Origin: Thiocapsa sp.
GTDB taxonomy: Bacteria > Pseudomonadota > Gammaproteobacteria > Chromatiales > Chromatiaceae
Direction of reading: 5' to 3'
Length of the DNA: 35,630 bases
Assembly: GCF_011390875.1 (NCBI RefSeq)
Contig: NZ_JAABRP010000028.1
Coordinates: forward strand, 1 to 35,630
Shown: one piece after another, positions 11,349 through 20,932 of the stretch
Layout of the letters: each line of letters opens with the position of its first letter
Numbering within the stretch: position 1 is the first letter of the stretch
Notes under the pieces: generated by a model
Seen by the model: the letters and a program-made list of their open reading frames with translations, nothing else
Database searches by the model: none
Told to the model about the DNA's origin: nothing
Made by a program: the position numbers and the translations under genes

Positions 11349-12693
11349 CGGCGCGGGCGGTCTGCTCGCTGCCCCCTCCGACCACCACGATGGCCAGCCG
11401 ATCCGGATCGAGACGACGGGAAAAGGCATCCTTGATTTGCTCGGCCGTCACCGCCTCGATGCGGTCGGTGAAACGGTCGAGATAGTCCAGCGGCAAGTTA
11501 TAGAAGCCAATCACGGCAAGATACCCGACGATGTCCGAGTTGCTTGCGATCCGCAGCGGGAAGCCGCCGGTGATGTTCTTCTTTGCCGCAGTCAGCTCCG
11601 CCTCGCTCGGTCCCGACGCGATGAAGCGCCGCAGTGTGTCGAGCATGACCTCGCGTGCCTGGTCGGCCTGATCGTTCTTGGTCTGCAAACCCATCAGGAA
11701 GGGGCCGGGCTGCGCCAAGGGCAAAAAATAGCTGTAGGTGCTGTAGGAGAGCCCGCGCTTCTCGCGTATCTCCTCCATCAGCAGGGAGACCAAGCCGCTG
11801 CCGCCGAGGATGTGGTTGCCAACGTAGAGGGTGAAATAGTCCGGGTCGCCGCGACGCATGCCGGGCTGGCCGGCCACTACGGTGGTCTGGCTGGACGGGA
11901 AGGTGATCTGCTCGGTCACGGCGGCATCCAGACCCGCCACGCCCGGCAGCGGCGCCAACCGCTCGCCCTTCGGAAGACCGGCGGTGATCCGGTCCGCGAG
12001 CGCCTCGGCTTGCGCACGGTCTAGCGCGCCCACGATCGCCACCACCGCGTTGGCCGCCGTGTAATGACGCCGATGGAAGTCGACCAGATCATCGCGCGTG
12101 ATCGACGTGACCGTCTCTGCGCTGCCGGACGGGTCCGCTGCATAGGGATGATTGCCGAAGATCTTGCGGTAGAGTGCCTTTTGCCCGACGGTGCGCGGCG
12201 ACTCTTCGTCCTGACGTAACGCGATGAGCCGATTGCGGCGCTCCCGCTCGAGATCCGCATCGGCAAAGGTCGGGGCGCTCACCAGGGTCGCGAGTGTCTC
12301 CACGGCCGTGTCCATCGCAGGCTGCCGGGTCAAGGTGCGCAGCGACACGGAGGTCTTGTCCCGATCCGCGCTCGCGCCGAGCTTGGCGCCGACGTCCTCG
12401 ATCCGTGCGGCGATCGCGTCGGCGTCCCAGTCACCCGCGCCCTGAGTCAGCATACCGGCCGTCATGGACGCCAGGCCCGAGCGCTCGCCGTCGCGGGCGC
12501 TGCCGGCGTCGAAGACCAGATTCACATCGACCATCGGCAGCTCGGGCGAGGCAACGAAGAGCACGCGGGCGCCGCTCGCGGTCTGCCAGGTCTGGATCTC
12601 GGGAGCGGCCTGAAGGGCCCCTGAGCTGCCCAGAGCGCCGATGAGCACGAGTGCGCTCGGCCAGAGGCCGAATCGGCGGGTGTCAGTGCACAT
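11335..12693 (-). CDS. M16 family peptidase-like protein lacking the zinc motif (partner subunit)
   Basis: A 452-residue protein with an N-terminal signal segment (FGLWPSALVLIGALGSSGALQA) and two M16 domains. At the position of the HxxEH zinc site it has SGLASMTAGML, so it should not bind zinc or cleave by itself. The C-terminal domain keeps the family's substrate-contact region (GGSGLVSLLMEEIREKRGLSYS). In two-gene M16 systems one subunit carries the zinc and the other helps bind the peptide, so this is most likely the non-catalytic partner of the adjacent zinc-containing protein. The start at 12693 overlaps the end of that gene by 11 bp (ATGTGCACTGA). Location is probably periplasmic. Confidence 0.88.
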
Positions 12694-14059
12694 TGGTCTG
12701 CATCTCCAGCGCGACCGGTGCGCGCGCGGTTTGGTTGTCGTCCATCGGTTGCGGATCAAGGACGCCGACGGTGAGCTTTTCGGGGACCAGGTACTTCTGC
12801 GCAACGGCGCGGACCTGCTCCGGGGTGACCGCCGCAAGTTTGTCGACATAGCTGTCGGCGAGCTCCCAACCCAGGCCCACCGTCTCCAGCTGGCCGAGGA
12901 TCATGGCCTGGTAGAAAAGAGAGTCACGCTCGTAGACCTTATCCGCGATCAGTTGATTACGGACGCGCTCCATCTCGCGCTCGTCGACGAGCTCGGTGCG
13001 GACGCGCTCGATCTGAGCCAGCAGCGCCGCTTCGACCTGCTCGATCGTTTGACCCTTGGCCGGCACGCCGCTGAGCATGAACATGCCCGGCAAGCGACCG
13101 AAGGCGCTGTAGCTCGCGCTTGCCGAGGAGGCGACTTGGCTCCCGCGGACCAACTCACGCTCCAGGCGGGTGCTGCTCCCGCCGTCCAGGACCGAGGTCA
13201 AGACCTCGAAGGCGTAGGGCTCCCAGGCATCCTCGGCGTCGATCAGCGCAGGCGCCTTGTACCCCATCAGGAGATAGGGCTCCTGCGCGGGCGCCTGCAC
13301 GACGATTCGCTTGGCCCCGAGCTGCTCGGGCTCGGGTTGCATCTTCGGCGGCCGGATCCGCTCGGGCTTGAGCGGGCCGAAGTGCTTCTCGGCCAACCGG
13401 AAGACCTCCTCGGGATCGACATCGCCCGCAACGACCAGGGTCGCGTTGTTCGGGGCATACCAGAGGCGGTACCAGTCGCGCAGGTCGTCGACACTCGCCT
13501 GCTCCAGATCGCCGGCCCAACCGATCACCGGGATTCGGTAGGGCGAGGCGACGTAGGCGACGGCGTTGAAGCGCTCGAAGGTCAGGGACTGCGGGTTGTC
13601 GTCGGTGCGTGTGCGCCGCTCCTCCTTGACGACTTCCAGCTCTTTGGCGAACTCCTCCGCATCCAAGTCGAGATTGCGCATGCGCTCGGCCTCGAGCTCG
13701 AAGGCGATCTCCAGACGGTCGTTCGCGAGCGACTGAAAATAGGCGGTGTAGTCACGCCCGGTGAAGGCATTCTCTTCCCCGCCGTTCTCCGCGATGATGC
13801 GCGAGAATTCGCCCGGGGCGAGCCGTTCGGTGCCCTTGAACATCATGTGCTCGAGCAGATGCGAGACGCCGGTGACCCCGCCGTACTCGTAGCTCGAGCC
13901 CACTTTGTACCAAACCTGCGAGATGAGGATCGGTGCGCGTCGGTCCGGTTTGACCAGGACCTTGAGGCCGTTGTCGAGTGTCCGTTCGTAGACGGTTTGG
14001 GTCGCCGACAACGCAAGGGCCGGCAGACACAGGAACAGGCTGAGAAGGATTCGGTGCAT
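12683..14059 (-). CDS. M16 family zinc metallopeptidase, secreted
   Basis: A 458-residue protein with signal peptide MHRILLSLFLCLPALALSA. The inverted zinc motif HLLEH is present in GVSHLLEHMMFKGTERL. The downstream zinc-ligand region EIAFELEAERMRNL lies at the expected distance, so catalysis is likely. The C-terminal domain carries LDGGSSTRLERELVRGSQVA. This family (processing-peptidase/pitrilysin relatives) degrades or processes peptides in the periplasm. The start is ATG 14059, with CGGAG 6 bases upstream; an in-frame ATG 21 bases earlier has no such signal. It is the first gene of the M16-M16-rsmD run and is divergent from ftsY. The natural substrate is unknown. Confidence 0.9.
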   Translation of the reverse strand: MHRILLSLFLCLPALALSATQTVYERTLDNGLKVLVKPDRRAPILISQVWYKVGSSYEYGGVTGVSHLLEHMMFKGTERLAPGEFSRIIAENGGEENAFTGRDYTAYFQSLANDRLEIAFELEAERMRNLDLDAEEFAKELEVVKEERRTRTDDNPQSLTFERFNAVAYVASPYRIPVIGWAGDLEQASVDDLRDWYRLWYAPNNATLVVAGDVDPEEVFRLAEKHFGPLKPERIRPPKMQPEPEQLGAKRIVVQAPAQEPYLLMGYKAPALIDAEDAWEPYAFEVLTSVLDGGSSTRLERELVRGSQVASSASASYSAFGRLPGMFMLSGVPAKGQTIEQVEAALLAQIERVRTELVDEREMERVRNQLIADKVYERDSLFYQAMILGQLETVGLGWELADSYVDKLAAVTPEQVRAVAQKYLVPEKLTVGVLDPQPMDDNQTARAPVALEMQTNVH

Positions 14060-14193
14060 GGAGACTCCGGTCGAATGCAATCGGAAGGCGGAAACGGCCC
14101 GCTGCGGGCAATGTTGGGGCAGAGCCGGGTCTTGGTAGTTCCCGGAGATGACGGTTTGTTAAGTCCGGGCTCGCCCGGTCCGGTGAGCCTTGG

Positions 14194-14222
14194 GCGATCT
14201 GATCGCGGCGATCTGATAGCAT
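14194..14222 (+). promoter_or_regulatory. Candidate extended -10 promoter and direct repeat upstream of ftsY
   Basis: TGATAGCAT at 14214-14222 fits an extended -10 element (TGnTAnnAT), 114 bases before the ftsY start. It has no good -35. The 10-bp sequence GCGATCTGAT occurs twice in direct orientation here (14194-14203 and 14208-14217), overlapping the -10, which could be an operator or chance. Confidence 0.25.
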
Positions 14223-14335
14223 TGCGACCACACGGGCGGAGCGGCCTTTTCTGCGGTCGTGACGCAGTTCCCGTCGAGTGCATGACGAATCGCTCGCCCG
14301 CCCCTCGCCGTTTCTCTCCCTTCAGGCATGTCCTT

Positions 14336-15643
14336 ATGTTCGGTTTCGGAAAAAAACACAGGAAAGCCGCGTTGCCGGAGTCGGATCAGTCGGCTGCAGG
14401 CGAACCGCCGATCGCCTCCGACGCGTCGGACTCGGCCGCTAAAGCTTCGTCGGCGGATACCGGGCGCGTGGCGGATCGGGTATCGCCGGGGTCGACCGGC
14501 GTTTCGCAATCCATGCCGACGGCGGAGCCGATTCAATCCGAGTCGGTCGAATCCGAGTCGCGCCAGGTGCGGGGCGGGTGGTTTCGATCCAAGCGCCGGG
14601 CGGTCGAGGCGGATACGCCGAGCGCCGCTGCGCCGCCGGCCGTCGAGACGCGCGCACCCGAGCCTGTCGTTGCTCCGGCCCGGGCTTCCGTGCCGGATTC
14701 CAGTCACGAGGAGCCGACGGAAAAGAAGTCCGGCGTCTTCTCGCGACTGCGCGAACGCCTCACGCGCACGCGCGAGACATTCGGCGACGGTCTCGGAACG
14801 CTCTTCATCGGCCGCAAGCGCATCGACGACGATCTCATGGAGGAGCTCGAGACCCTGCTGCTTACGGCGGATGTCGGTGTCCCCACGACCGCTCGCATCA
14901 TGGAGGATCTGGCGAGCCGCGTGAAGCGCAAATCACTCGCCGATCCCCGGGCACTGCTCCACGCGCTCAAGGGCGAGCTGCGCGCCGTTCTGCAGGCGGC
15001 CGATGCCCCGGTTCGTCAGCCTGCGCCCGGTCGCCCCCAGGTCATCCTCATGGTCGGCGTCAACGGCGCGGGTAAGACCACCACGATCGGCAAGCTCGCC
15101 AAGCGGCTCCAGGAGGAGGGCAACAGCGTCATTTTGGCCGCGGGCGACACCTTTCGCGCCGCGGCGGTCGAGCAGCTTCAGACCTGGGGCGAGCGCAACC
15201 GCGTGAGCGTGGTCGCGCAGCAGACCGGGGCGGATTCGGCATCCGTCATCTTCGATGCCCTGCAGGCGGCCACTGCGCGCGGCGCCGATGTGCTGATCGC
15301 CGATACCGCCGGTCGGCTGCACACCAAATCGAATCTGATGGAAGAGCTGGCCAAAGTCGCGCGGGTCATGAAGAAGATCGACCCCGAGGCGCCCCACGAG
15401 GTGATGCTGGTCGTGGATGCCACGACCGGTCAGAACGCGCTCAGCCAAGCGATTCATTTCCATCAGGCGATCGGCTTGACGGGGATTACGCTGACCAAGC
15501 TCGACGGCACGGCGAAGGGCGGGATCCTCTTCGCGATCGCGGACCGTCTGAAGGTGCCCATTCGTTTCATCGGCGTCGGGGAGACCATCGATGACTTGCG
15601 CCCCTTCGACGCCGACGAATTCCTCGATGCCTTGTTGAGCTGA
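14336..15643 (+). CDS. ftsY: Signal recognition particle receptor FtsY
   Basis: SRP receptor GTPase (435 residues) that docks ribosome-SRP complexes at the membrane for co-translational insertion. The N-terminal region (about 1-130) begins MFGFGKKHRK and continues as a poorly conserved, Ser/Ala/Glu/Arg-rich stretch, as usual for the variable A domain. The NG domain follows: P-loop GVNGAGKTTTIGKLAKRL, DTFRAAAVEQLQ, DTAGRLHTKSNLM, TKLDGTAKGG and the closing GVGETIDDLRPFD. The start is ATG 14336; the same frame is open far upstream, but that part is antisense to the M16 gene. It heads the ftsY-ftsE-ftsX cluster, with ftsE starting 13 bases later. Confidence 0.96.
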   Translation: MFGFGKKHRKAALPESDQSAAGEPPIASDASDSAAKASSADTGRVADRVSPGSTGVSQSMPTAEPIQSESVESESRQVRGGWFRSKRRAVEADTPSAAAPPAVETRAPEPVVAPARASVPDSSHEEPTEKKSGVFSRLRERLTRTRETFGDGLGTLFIGRKRIDDDLMEELETLLLTADVGVPTTARIMEDLASRVKRKSLADPRALLHALKGELRAVLQAADAPVRQPAPGRPQVILMVGVNGAGKTTTIGKLAKRLQEEGNSVILAAGDTFRAAAVEQLQTWGERNRVSVVAQQTGADSASVIFDALQAATARGADVLIADTAGRLHTKSNLMEELAKVARVMKKIDPEAPHEVMLVVDATTGQNALSQAIHFHQAIGLTGITLTKLDGTAKGGILFAIADRLKVPIRFIGVGETIDDLRPFDADEFLDALLS

Positions 15644-15655
15644 GGAGGCGGGGCC

Positions 15656-16324
15656 GTGATCTCTTTCGAGCACGTCTTCAAACGTTATCCGGAGCGCGGC
15701 GAGGCCCTCAGCGACCTCAGCTTCGAGATGGAGGCCGGGGAGATGGCCTTCCTCACCGGACACTCGGGCGCCGGCAAGAGCACCCTGCTGCGTCTGATCG
15801 GCCTTCTCGAGCGACCGACGCGCGGCCAAGTGATCGTCAACGGGCGCAATCTCGCCGCCTTGCCGAGACGCAAGATCCCATATCACCGTCGCGAGGTCGG
15901 CATGATCTTCCAGGATCATCGGTTGCTACCCGACCGCAGCGTTTTCGACAATGTCGCCCTGCCGTTGGTCGTCGCCGGCCTTGGGCAGCGCGAGATCGGT
16001 CGGCGAGTCCGCGCCGCGCTCGATCAGGTCGGCCTGCTTGCGCGCGAGCGGGCCACGCCGGTCGCGCTCTCCGGCGGCGAGCAGCAGCGCGTCGGAATCG
16101 CCCGCGCCGTCGTCGGGCGCCCGCCGCTGGTGCTCGCGGACGAGCCGACCGGAAACCTCGACCCGGACCTATCGCGCGAGATCTTCGGCCTCTTCGAGCG
16201 ATTTCATCAGGTCGGCGTCACTCTCTTGATTGCCACCCACGATCTGGGTCTCGTCATGTCCATGCCCTATCGAACCATCACCCTCGCCGACGGGCGGCTG
16301 GCCAACGACTCGGGGACTTGGTGA
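15656..16324 (+). CDS. ftsE: Cell division ATP-binding protein FtsE
   Basis: ATPase of the FtsEX complex, which sits at the divisome and controls periplasmic murein hydrolases through FtsX. 222 residues. ABC motifs are complete: Walker [10 protein letters not shown]-loop in [10 protein letters not shown], signature [14 protein letters not shown], Walker [14 protein letters not shown], and switch His in LLIATHDL. The start is a GTG at 15656 with a strong GGAGG just upstream. It follows ftsY by 12 bases and abuts ftsX. Confidence 0.96.
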   Translation: MISFEHVFKRYPERGEALSDLSFEMEAGEMAFLTGHSGAGKSTLLRLIGLLERPTRGQVIVNGRNLAALPRRKIPYHRREVGMIFQDHRLLPDRSVFDNVALPLVVAGLGQREIGRRVRAALDQVGLLARERATPVALSGGEQQRVGIARAVVGRPPLVLADEPTGNLDPDLSREIFGLFERFHQVGVTLLIATHDLGLVMSMPYRTITLADGRLANDSGTW

Positions 16325-16326
16325 CC

Positions 16327-17307
16327 ATGGCCAAGTCTAAGACGGCCAAGCGCACACCGCACCGCCGCAGCGGCCCACGTCTGCTCGACATGCCCGGGCT
16401 CTGGGCGGGCAGGCATCTGCAGAGCGCGGTCGCGACCCTGGGGCGCCTCATGCGCACACCCCTGCCGACAGGGATGACGGTTGCGGTCATCGGGATCTCG
16501 CTGGCCTTGCCCGCCGCGCTCTTCGTGGTGACCGAGAACCTGCGCACCATGGCCGGAGGCTGGGATCAGGCCGCGGCCATCTCGCTGTTTCTCAAGCAGG
16601 ACGTCGACGACGCCGCTGCGGCGCGGCTCGCCGAGCGGTTGCGCGCCCGACCCGAGCTGGCCCAGATCCATTTGATCAGCCGCGAGCAGGCGCTCAACGA
16701 ATTTCGGGCGCTCGGCGGATTCGAGGACGCCCTCTCGCAGCTCAAGAGCAACCCCTTGCCGGCGGTCCTGGCGCTTTACCCGCATGCGGCCTCCTCCGCG
16801 CCCGAACGGTTGCAGGCGCTGCACGACGAGCTCATGACCTTACCGGAGGCCGATTTCGCCCGAATGGATACGCTCTGGCTGCAACGCTTCCAAGCGATCC
16901 TCGACCTGGCTCAGCGGGTAGTGCTCCTGCTCGGCGGACTGCTCGGCGTCGGCGTTCTGCTGATCGTCGGCAACACCATTCGGCTCGAGATCCTGAACCG
17001 GCGCATCGAGATCGAGATCATGGAGCTGGTCGGCGCGACGGGCGCCTTTATTCGCCGGCCCTTTCTCTATGCCGGGGCTTGGTACGGGCTGCTCGGCGGC
17101 CTGACCGCTTGGTTCCTCGTCACCATCGCCGTGATTCTATTGCAGCAGCCCGTATCGCGCCTGGCGACCCTCTATCGCAGCGAGTTTCCGCTGACCGGTC
17201 TCGGCCCATTGGCGATGCTGGTGATCTTCTCCGGTAGCGTGCTCTTCGGCCTGATCGGCAGCTGGATCGCCGTGAACCGTCATTTGCGCGGCGCGGAGCC
17301 GGGCTAA
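16327..17307 (+). CDS. ftsX: Cell division ABC transporter permease FtsX
   Basis: Membrane subunit of FtsEX (326 residues from the ATG at 16327). A basic N-terminal tail precedes the first membrane helix (about residues 48-68, TGMTVAVIGISLALPAALFVV). A periplasmic domain of about 100 residues follows, then three more helices in an FtsX-type permease domain, including EILNRRIEIEIMELVGATGAFIRRPFL. Alternative starts are TTG 16318 and GTG 16321; the GTG would overlap the ftsE stop and is also credible. Its TAA stop codon (17305-17307) is formed by the first three bases of a repeat element, so the exact C terminus has been set by that element. Confidence 0.95.
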   Translation: MAKSKTAKRTPHRRSGPRLLDMPGLWAGRHLQSAVATLGRLMRTPLPTGMTVAVIGISLALPAALFVVTENLRTMAGGWDQAAAISLFLKQDVDDAAAARLAERLRARPELAQIHLISREQALNEFRALGGFEDALSQLKSNPLPAVLALYPHAASSAPERLQALHDELMTLPEADFARMDTLWLQRFQAILDLAQRVVLLLGGLLGVGVLLIVGNTIRLEILNRRIEIEIMELVGATGAFIRRPFLYAGAWYGLLGGLTAWFLVTIAVILLQQPVSRLATLYRSEFPLTGLGPLAMLVIFSGSVLFGLIGSWIAVNRHLRGAEPG

Positions 17308-17488
17308 ACCGCGTCTGGTGCGGCATGGGTCATTGTCATTTTGTGTTTGGCTTTGGAGATGTCCTCGATCTCGGTGAGACGCGGTTTAAACGTTAATATT
17401 TTTGAATACCTTAATCCGCGCCAGTCCTCGAAGCTGGCGCGGCCAAGCCACTCCGACACCTGACGCATACCGCACCGGGCGCGGTTTA
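17305..17488. repeat. TAAACCGCG-bounded inverted-repeat element, family B, copy 1 (184 bp)
   Basis: The outer ends (17305-17331 and 17462-17488) are 27-bp inverted repeats matching at 23 of 27 positions. An additional inverted end, GACGCGGTTTA, lies inside at 17378-17388. The left 84 bp alone therefore resembles a complete unit, comparable to the 93-bp copy at 24972-25064. The right end (17462-17488) is identical over 27 bp to the right end of copy 2, and both copies share a TTTGGCTTTGGAG/TTTGGCTTCGGAG block in the middle. The first three bases are the ftsX stop codon. No coding capacity. Confidence 0.75.
17416..17442. terminator. Hairpin inside repeat element downstream of ftsX
   Basis: A perfect 9-bp stem (CCGCGCCAG / CTGGCGCGG) with a 9-base loop. 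No T tract follows. It could end transcription from ftsX or be a structural part of the repeat element. Confidence 0.4.
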
Positions 17489-17528
17489 GATCCGCCTCAA
17501 ACCCCAATCGAATCAGGGCTTTATTTCC

Positions 17529-18941
17529 ATGTCGACCGCGACCGCGCGACCGCGCGTCAACTTGCCGCGTCTCACCCTCGTACAAAGGATCGGATTGCTC
17601 CTTGGCTCGATTGCGTTTCTCGTCCCGCTCCTGGTCGAGATTCCGGGCCTGGAGCCGGCCGGGCGTCGAATGCTGGCGATCTTTCTGCTCGCCATCCTCT
17701 TTTGGGTCTCGGAGGCGATACCGCTTTACGCGACCGCCGTGCTGGTGATTCTGCTTCAGGTTCTGATGCTCTCGGATCAGGCGCTCATCGGGGTCGCCGG
17801 CACCTTGCCGCCCGCGGCAAGTTACTTCGCGGCCTTGGCGAATCCCGTTATCATTCTCTTTCTCGGCGGTTTCCTGATCGCGGACGGTGCCCACAAATTC
17901 GGACTGGACCGCAGTCTCGCGGCCGTGATGTTGCGGCCCTTCGCCGGCAACGCCAGGCTCTCGTTGCTCGGGCTCATGATGATCACGGCGCTGCTGTCGA
18001 TGTTCGTCTCCAACACGGCGACCACGGCGACGATGTTCGCGGTCGTCATCCCGATCCTAGCCGCGCTGCCGCAAGGCCGCGCACGCACCGGCGTGGCCTT
18101 GGCCATTCCGGTCGCGGCGAACGTCGGCGGCATCGGCACGCCGGTCGGCTCGCCGCCCAACGCCATCGCGTTGGGTGCACTGGAGGCGGCGGGTCAGGGC
18201 ATCTCCTTTATCGGCTGGATGCTCTTGGCCGTGCCGCTGATGGTGGTCGTGCTGCTGTTCGCCTGGTGGTTCCTGACACGCCGCTTCATCGCCGCGGACA
18301 CCCCGCTCGCGCTTGAGCTCTCGGCCGACTTCGACCGCTCACCGGCTGCAGTGATCTTCTATGTCATCGCCGCTACCACCGTGCTGCTCTGGTTGACCGA
18401 ACCTTTCCACGGCATCGCCTCCTCGACGGTCGGCTTTCTCCCGGTTGTTGCGCTGCTCGCCACACAGGTCATGGGCGCGGACGACATCAAACGGCTGCAA
18501 TGGCCGGTGCTCTGGCTGGTTGCCGGGGGGATCGCCTTGGGGGCCGGCATCGGCGCGAGCGGACTGGATGTTTGGCTGATCGGATTGGTCGCCTGGGAGG
18601 CCCTCCCGCTGACGCTCTTGCTGCTCCTCTTGGTGGGTGTCTCGGTCGGGCTCTCGACCGTGATCTCGCACTCGGCGGCGGCGAATTTGCTCGTGCCACT
18701 GACCCTCAGCCTGGCGATCGGGCTGCCGATCGATCCGACCGCGGTCGGCGTGATGGTCGCGCTCGCCTGCGCGCTCGGCATGGCGCTGCCGATCTCCACA
18801 CCGCCGAACGCCATCGCCTATGCGACCGGCGAGGTGCCGACCTCGGAGATGATCCTCAGTGGGATCGCGATCGGCGGTTTCGGGGCGCTCCTGCTGGCTC
18901 TGGTGATGCCGTCGGTTTGGAACGCGCTGGGCCTGCTATGA
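17529..18941 (+). CDS. DASS (SLC13) family sodium-coupled dicarboxylate/anion transporter
   Basis: A 470-residue inner-membrane protein with about 11-12 hydrophobic segments and two inverted repeats typical of the divalent anion:Na+ symporter fold. The substrate/sodium-site motifs are visible: SNTATTATM, then GTPVGSPPNAIALG in the first half, and SHSAAANLLVPL (in place of the usual SNT) followed by STPPNAIAYATG in the second. Likely cargo is C4-dicarboxylates such as succinate, malate or fumarate, but sulfate or other anions are possible and sequence alone does not decide. The stop overlaps the ATG of the histidine kinase gene by an ATGA junction, so transporter, kinase and regulator form one operon. 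The N terminus follows the family B repeat by 40 bp. Confidence 0.9.
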   Translation: MSTATARPRVNLPRLTLVQRIGLLLGSIAFLVPLLVEIPGLEPAGRRMLAIFLLAILFWVSEAIPLYATAVLVILLQVLMLSDQALIGVAGTLPPAASYFAALANPVIILFLGGFLIADGAHKFGLDRSLAAVMLRPFAGNARLSLLGLMMITALLSMFVSNTATTATMFAVVIPILAALPQGRARTGVALAIPVAANVGGIGTPVGSPPNAIALGALEAAGQGISFIGWMLLAVPLMVVVLLFAWWFLTRRFIAADTPLALELSADFDRSPAAVIFYVIAATTVLLWLTEPFHGIASSTVGFLPVVALLATQVMGADDIKRLQWPVLWLVAGGIALGAGIGASGLDVWLIGLVAWEALPLTLLLLLLVGVSVGLSTVISHSAAANLLVPLTLSLAIGLPIDPTAVGVMVALACALGMALPISTPPNAIAYATGEVPTSEMILSGIAIGGFGALLLALVMPSVWNALGLL

Positions 18942-20932
18942 CCGATGTCATCGATCGCGCCGGTCACGAAGGCTCGGGAGCGGGCGATCGGCTCGCCCCC
19001 CTGTGGGTCCTGATCGTGGCACCCGAGCCTTTGGCCGCCTCGATTGCGGAGGAGGTGGCCCGCGGGTTGACGGACATTGCGGAGGTGGTCTGCGCGGACG
19101 ATGCCGCGGCGGCCTGTGTGCAGGTGAGTGCGCATCCTGACCGCATCGTGCCGCTGGTGCTCATGACGGCTTCGCAGGCGTTCCCCGGGTTAGCCGATTC
19201 GATCGACACGCGCATCGCGACGCTGGACACGCAGGCGGTGCTGCGCCGAGCAAGCATCCTGCTCCTGACCGACCAAGCGCTTCACGATGATCTATCCCTG
19301 TCGGTCGACCGCGACCGCTTGCATGCCGTGATCAGGATCCCCGGGTCGCCCGGCGTTCTCGCCTGGCACGCGCGCGCTCAAGCGGTGCGCTGGTTGAGTG
19401 CGCACCGCCCGAGCGATCCGCGGACCCGCGCCCTGGTCGCAACCGACGGTCGACCGGTGGCGCAGCCCGAGAGCGATCTGCTGCGCCTGCTCGAGCTCGA
19501 CACGCAAGAGGTGGCGACCCAACTGCTCGCCGGGATCGAGCGCGTCCTGGGTCCGCGCCCGCGTCTGCTGCTCCCGGCCGGAACGCGCCTGATCCACGAG
19601 GGTGTCGATGTGGACGCCGTGCTGGTGGTGCTGCGCGGTCGGGTCGCGCTCGATCATGCCTCGGCCGACGGCGATCTGCGGCTCCACCACGACTCCACCG
19701 GATCCGTTGTCGGCCTGCTGTCGCTGGCCCAGCAGCAGCGCGCCTTCTTCACTGCGCGTGCGACGACCGAGGTTGAGGTCGTGCATCTTTCGTTCGAGCA
19801 GCTCGACCGTGCGCTGGCGGTGGATGCCTCGCTCGGCGCGGCGATGGCGGCAGTCTCCATCCGCGCCCTGGCCAAGCGGCTGCGTCGCGCCGACCAGCTC
19901 CAGGTCGAGAAGACCCAGCTCAACCATGTCTTGGAACGCGAACGCCGTCAGCTCTCCGATGCCTTGCATCAGCTTGAGCAGGCCCGCCTGGAGCTGGTCG
20001 AACAGGCGCGCTACGCCACGCTCGGCGAGATGGCGGCGGGGATCGCCCACGAGCTCAACAATCCGGTCGCGGCCATGCTGCGCGCGACCACCTATGTCGG
20101 CGAGGATCTGGAGCGTGTGCTGGCGAGCCATCCGCAAGGCCGGCTTGCCACCGAGATCTTCACGGCCGAGCGCGAACGCGCCCCGCGCAGCACGCGCGAG
20201 GAGCGTGCCGCGCGTCGACGCCTGCAAGCAGCCCTCGGCGATGTCGGTCTGGCCCAACGTCTGTTCGATGCCGGGATCGAAGACCCCGACCGGGCGCGCG
20301 CGCTCGCCGCCGATCCGCCGAGCCTCGATCTGGCGGAAGCGGTCGCCGGCATCGGCTCGGCGGTGCGCAACCTCGAGGTCGCCTCCCGACGGATGTGCGA
20401 GCTGGTGACGAGCCTGCGCGCCTATGCCCGTCCCAAGGGCGACCCGGTCGCCGGGGTCGATCTGCATGCGGGACTCGAGGACACGCTGCGGCTCATGGCG
20501 CATCGGCTGCGCGATGTCGAGATCGAGCGCAGCTACGGTGATCTGCCCCCGATTCGCTGCCACCCCGGCGAGCTCGAGCAGCTTTGGACCAACCTCCTGG
20601 TCAACGCCCTGGACGCACTCGGGGATGACCCCGACGAGCTTCGGCGCGTCGCACTGATCACGGATGCCCCCGACACTGGGCATGTGCGGGTGCAGATTCG
20701 GGACAACGGGCGCGGGATCGATCCGGATATCCTGCCGCGCGTCTTCGAGCCGCGCTTTACCACCAAGCAGGGCGCGGTGCGCTACGGGCTCGGACTCGGG
20801 CTCGCCATCGCGCGGCGGATCGTGGATGCTCACGGCGGGGCAATCGAGCTGATTTCGCGCCCCGGCTGCACACGGGTGACCGTGACGCTGCCGGTGGCCG
20901 GCCCGCCGGACGACGAGGACATCGAGACATGA
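18938..20932 (+). CDS. Sensor histidine kinase with cyclic-nucleotide-binding-like domain
   Basis: A 664-residue soluble kinase; no membrane helix is evident. Residues about 20-160 form an alternating alpha/beta region (LWVLIVAPEPLAASIAEEV at its start) resembling a receiver fold without an obvious phospho-Asp site. About 205-305 is a cNMP/CRP-like domain (LPAGTRLIHEGVDVDAVLVVLRGRVALDH). A coiled coil (about 315-355) leads to the H-box GEMAAGIAHELNNPVAAM with phospho-acceptor His371. The dimerisation hairpin is enlarged, with roughly 90-100 residues between the His helix and SRRMCELVTSLRAYARPKG. The ATPase domain has LWTNLLVNALDAL (N box), RDNGRGIDPDILPRVFEP (G1) and YGLGLGLAIARRIV (G2). It overlaps the transporter (ATGA) and the response regulator (ATGA), so it probably senses a cytoplasmic ligand linked to transport. 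Confidence 0.9.
   Translation: MTDVIDRAGHEGSGAGDRLAPLWVLIVAPEPLAASIAEEVARGLTDIAEVVCADDAAAACVQVSAHPDRIVPLVLMTASQAFPGLADSIDTRIATLDTQAVLRRASILLLTDQALHDDLSLSVDRDRLHAVIRIPGSPGVLAWHARAQAVRWLSAHRPSDPRTRALVATDGRPVAQPESDLLRLLELDTQEVATQLLAGIERVLGPRPRLLLPAGTRLIHEGVDVDAVLVVLRGRVALDHASADGDLRLHHDSTGSVVGLLSLAQQQRAFFTARATTEVEVVHLSFEQLDRALAVDASLGAAMAAVSIRALAKRLRRADQLQVEKTQLNHVLERERRQLSDALHQLEQARLELVEQARYATLGEMAAGIAHELNNPVAAMLRATTYVGEDLERVLASHPQGRLATEIFTAERERAPRSTREERAARRRLQAALGDVGLAQRLFDAGIEDPDRARALAADPPSLDLAEAVAGIGSAVRNLEVASRRMCELVTSLRAYARPKGDPVAGVDLHAGLEDTLRLMAHRLRDVEIERSYGDLPPIRCHPGELEQLWTNLLVNALDALGDDPDELRRVALITDAPDTGHVRVQIRDNGRGIDPDILPRVFEPRFTTKQGAVRYGLGLGLAIARRIVDAHGGAIELISRPGCTRVTVTLPVAGPPDDEDIET

Noticed and set aside
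12641-14335. A 1000-codon plus-strand open frame whose first 565 codons precede FtsY in the same frame
   Set aside because: The extra part is antisense to the zinc M16 peptidase gene, has no family resemblance and no ribosome binding site; FtsY starts at ATG 14336 with the expected MFGFGKK.
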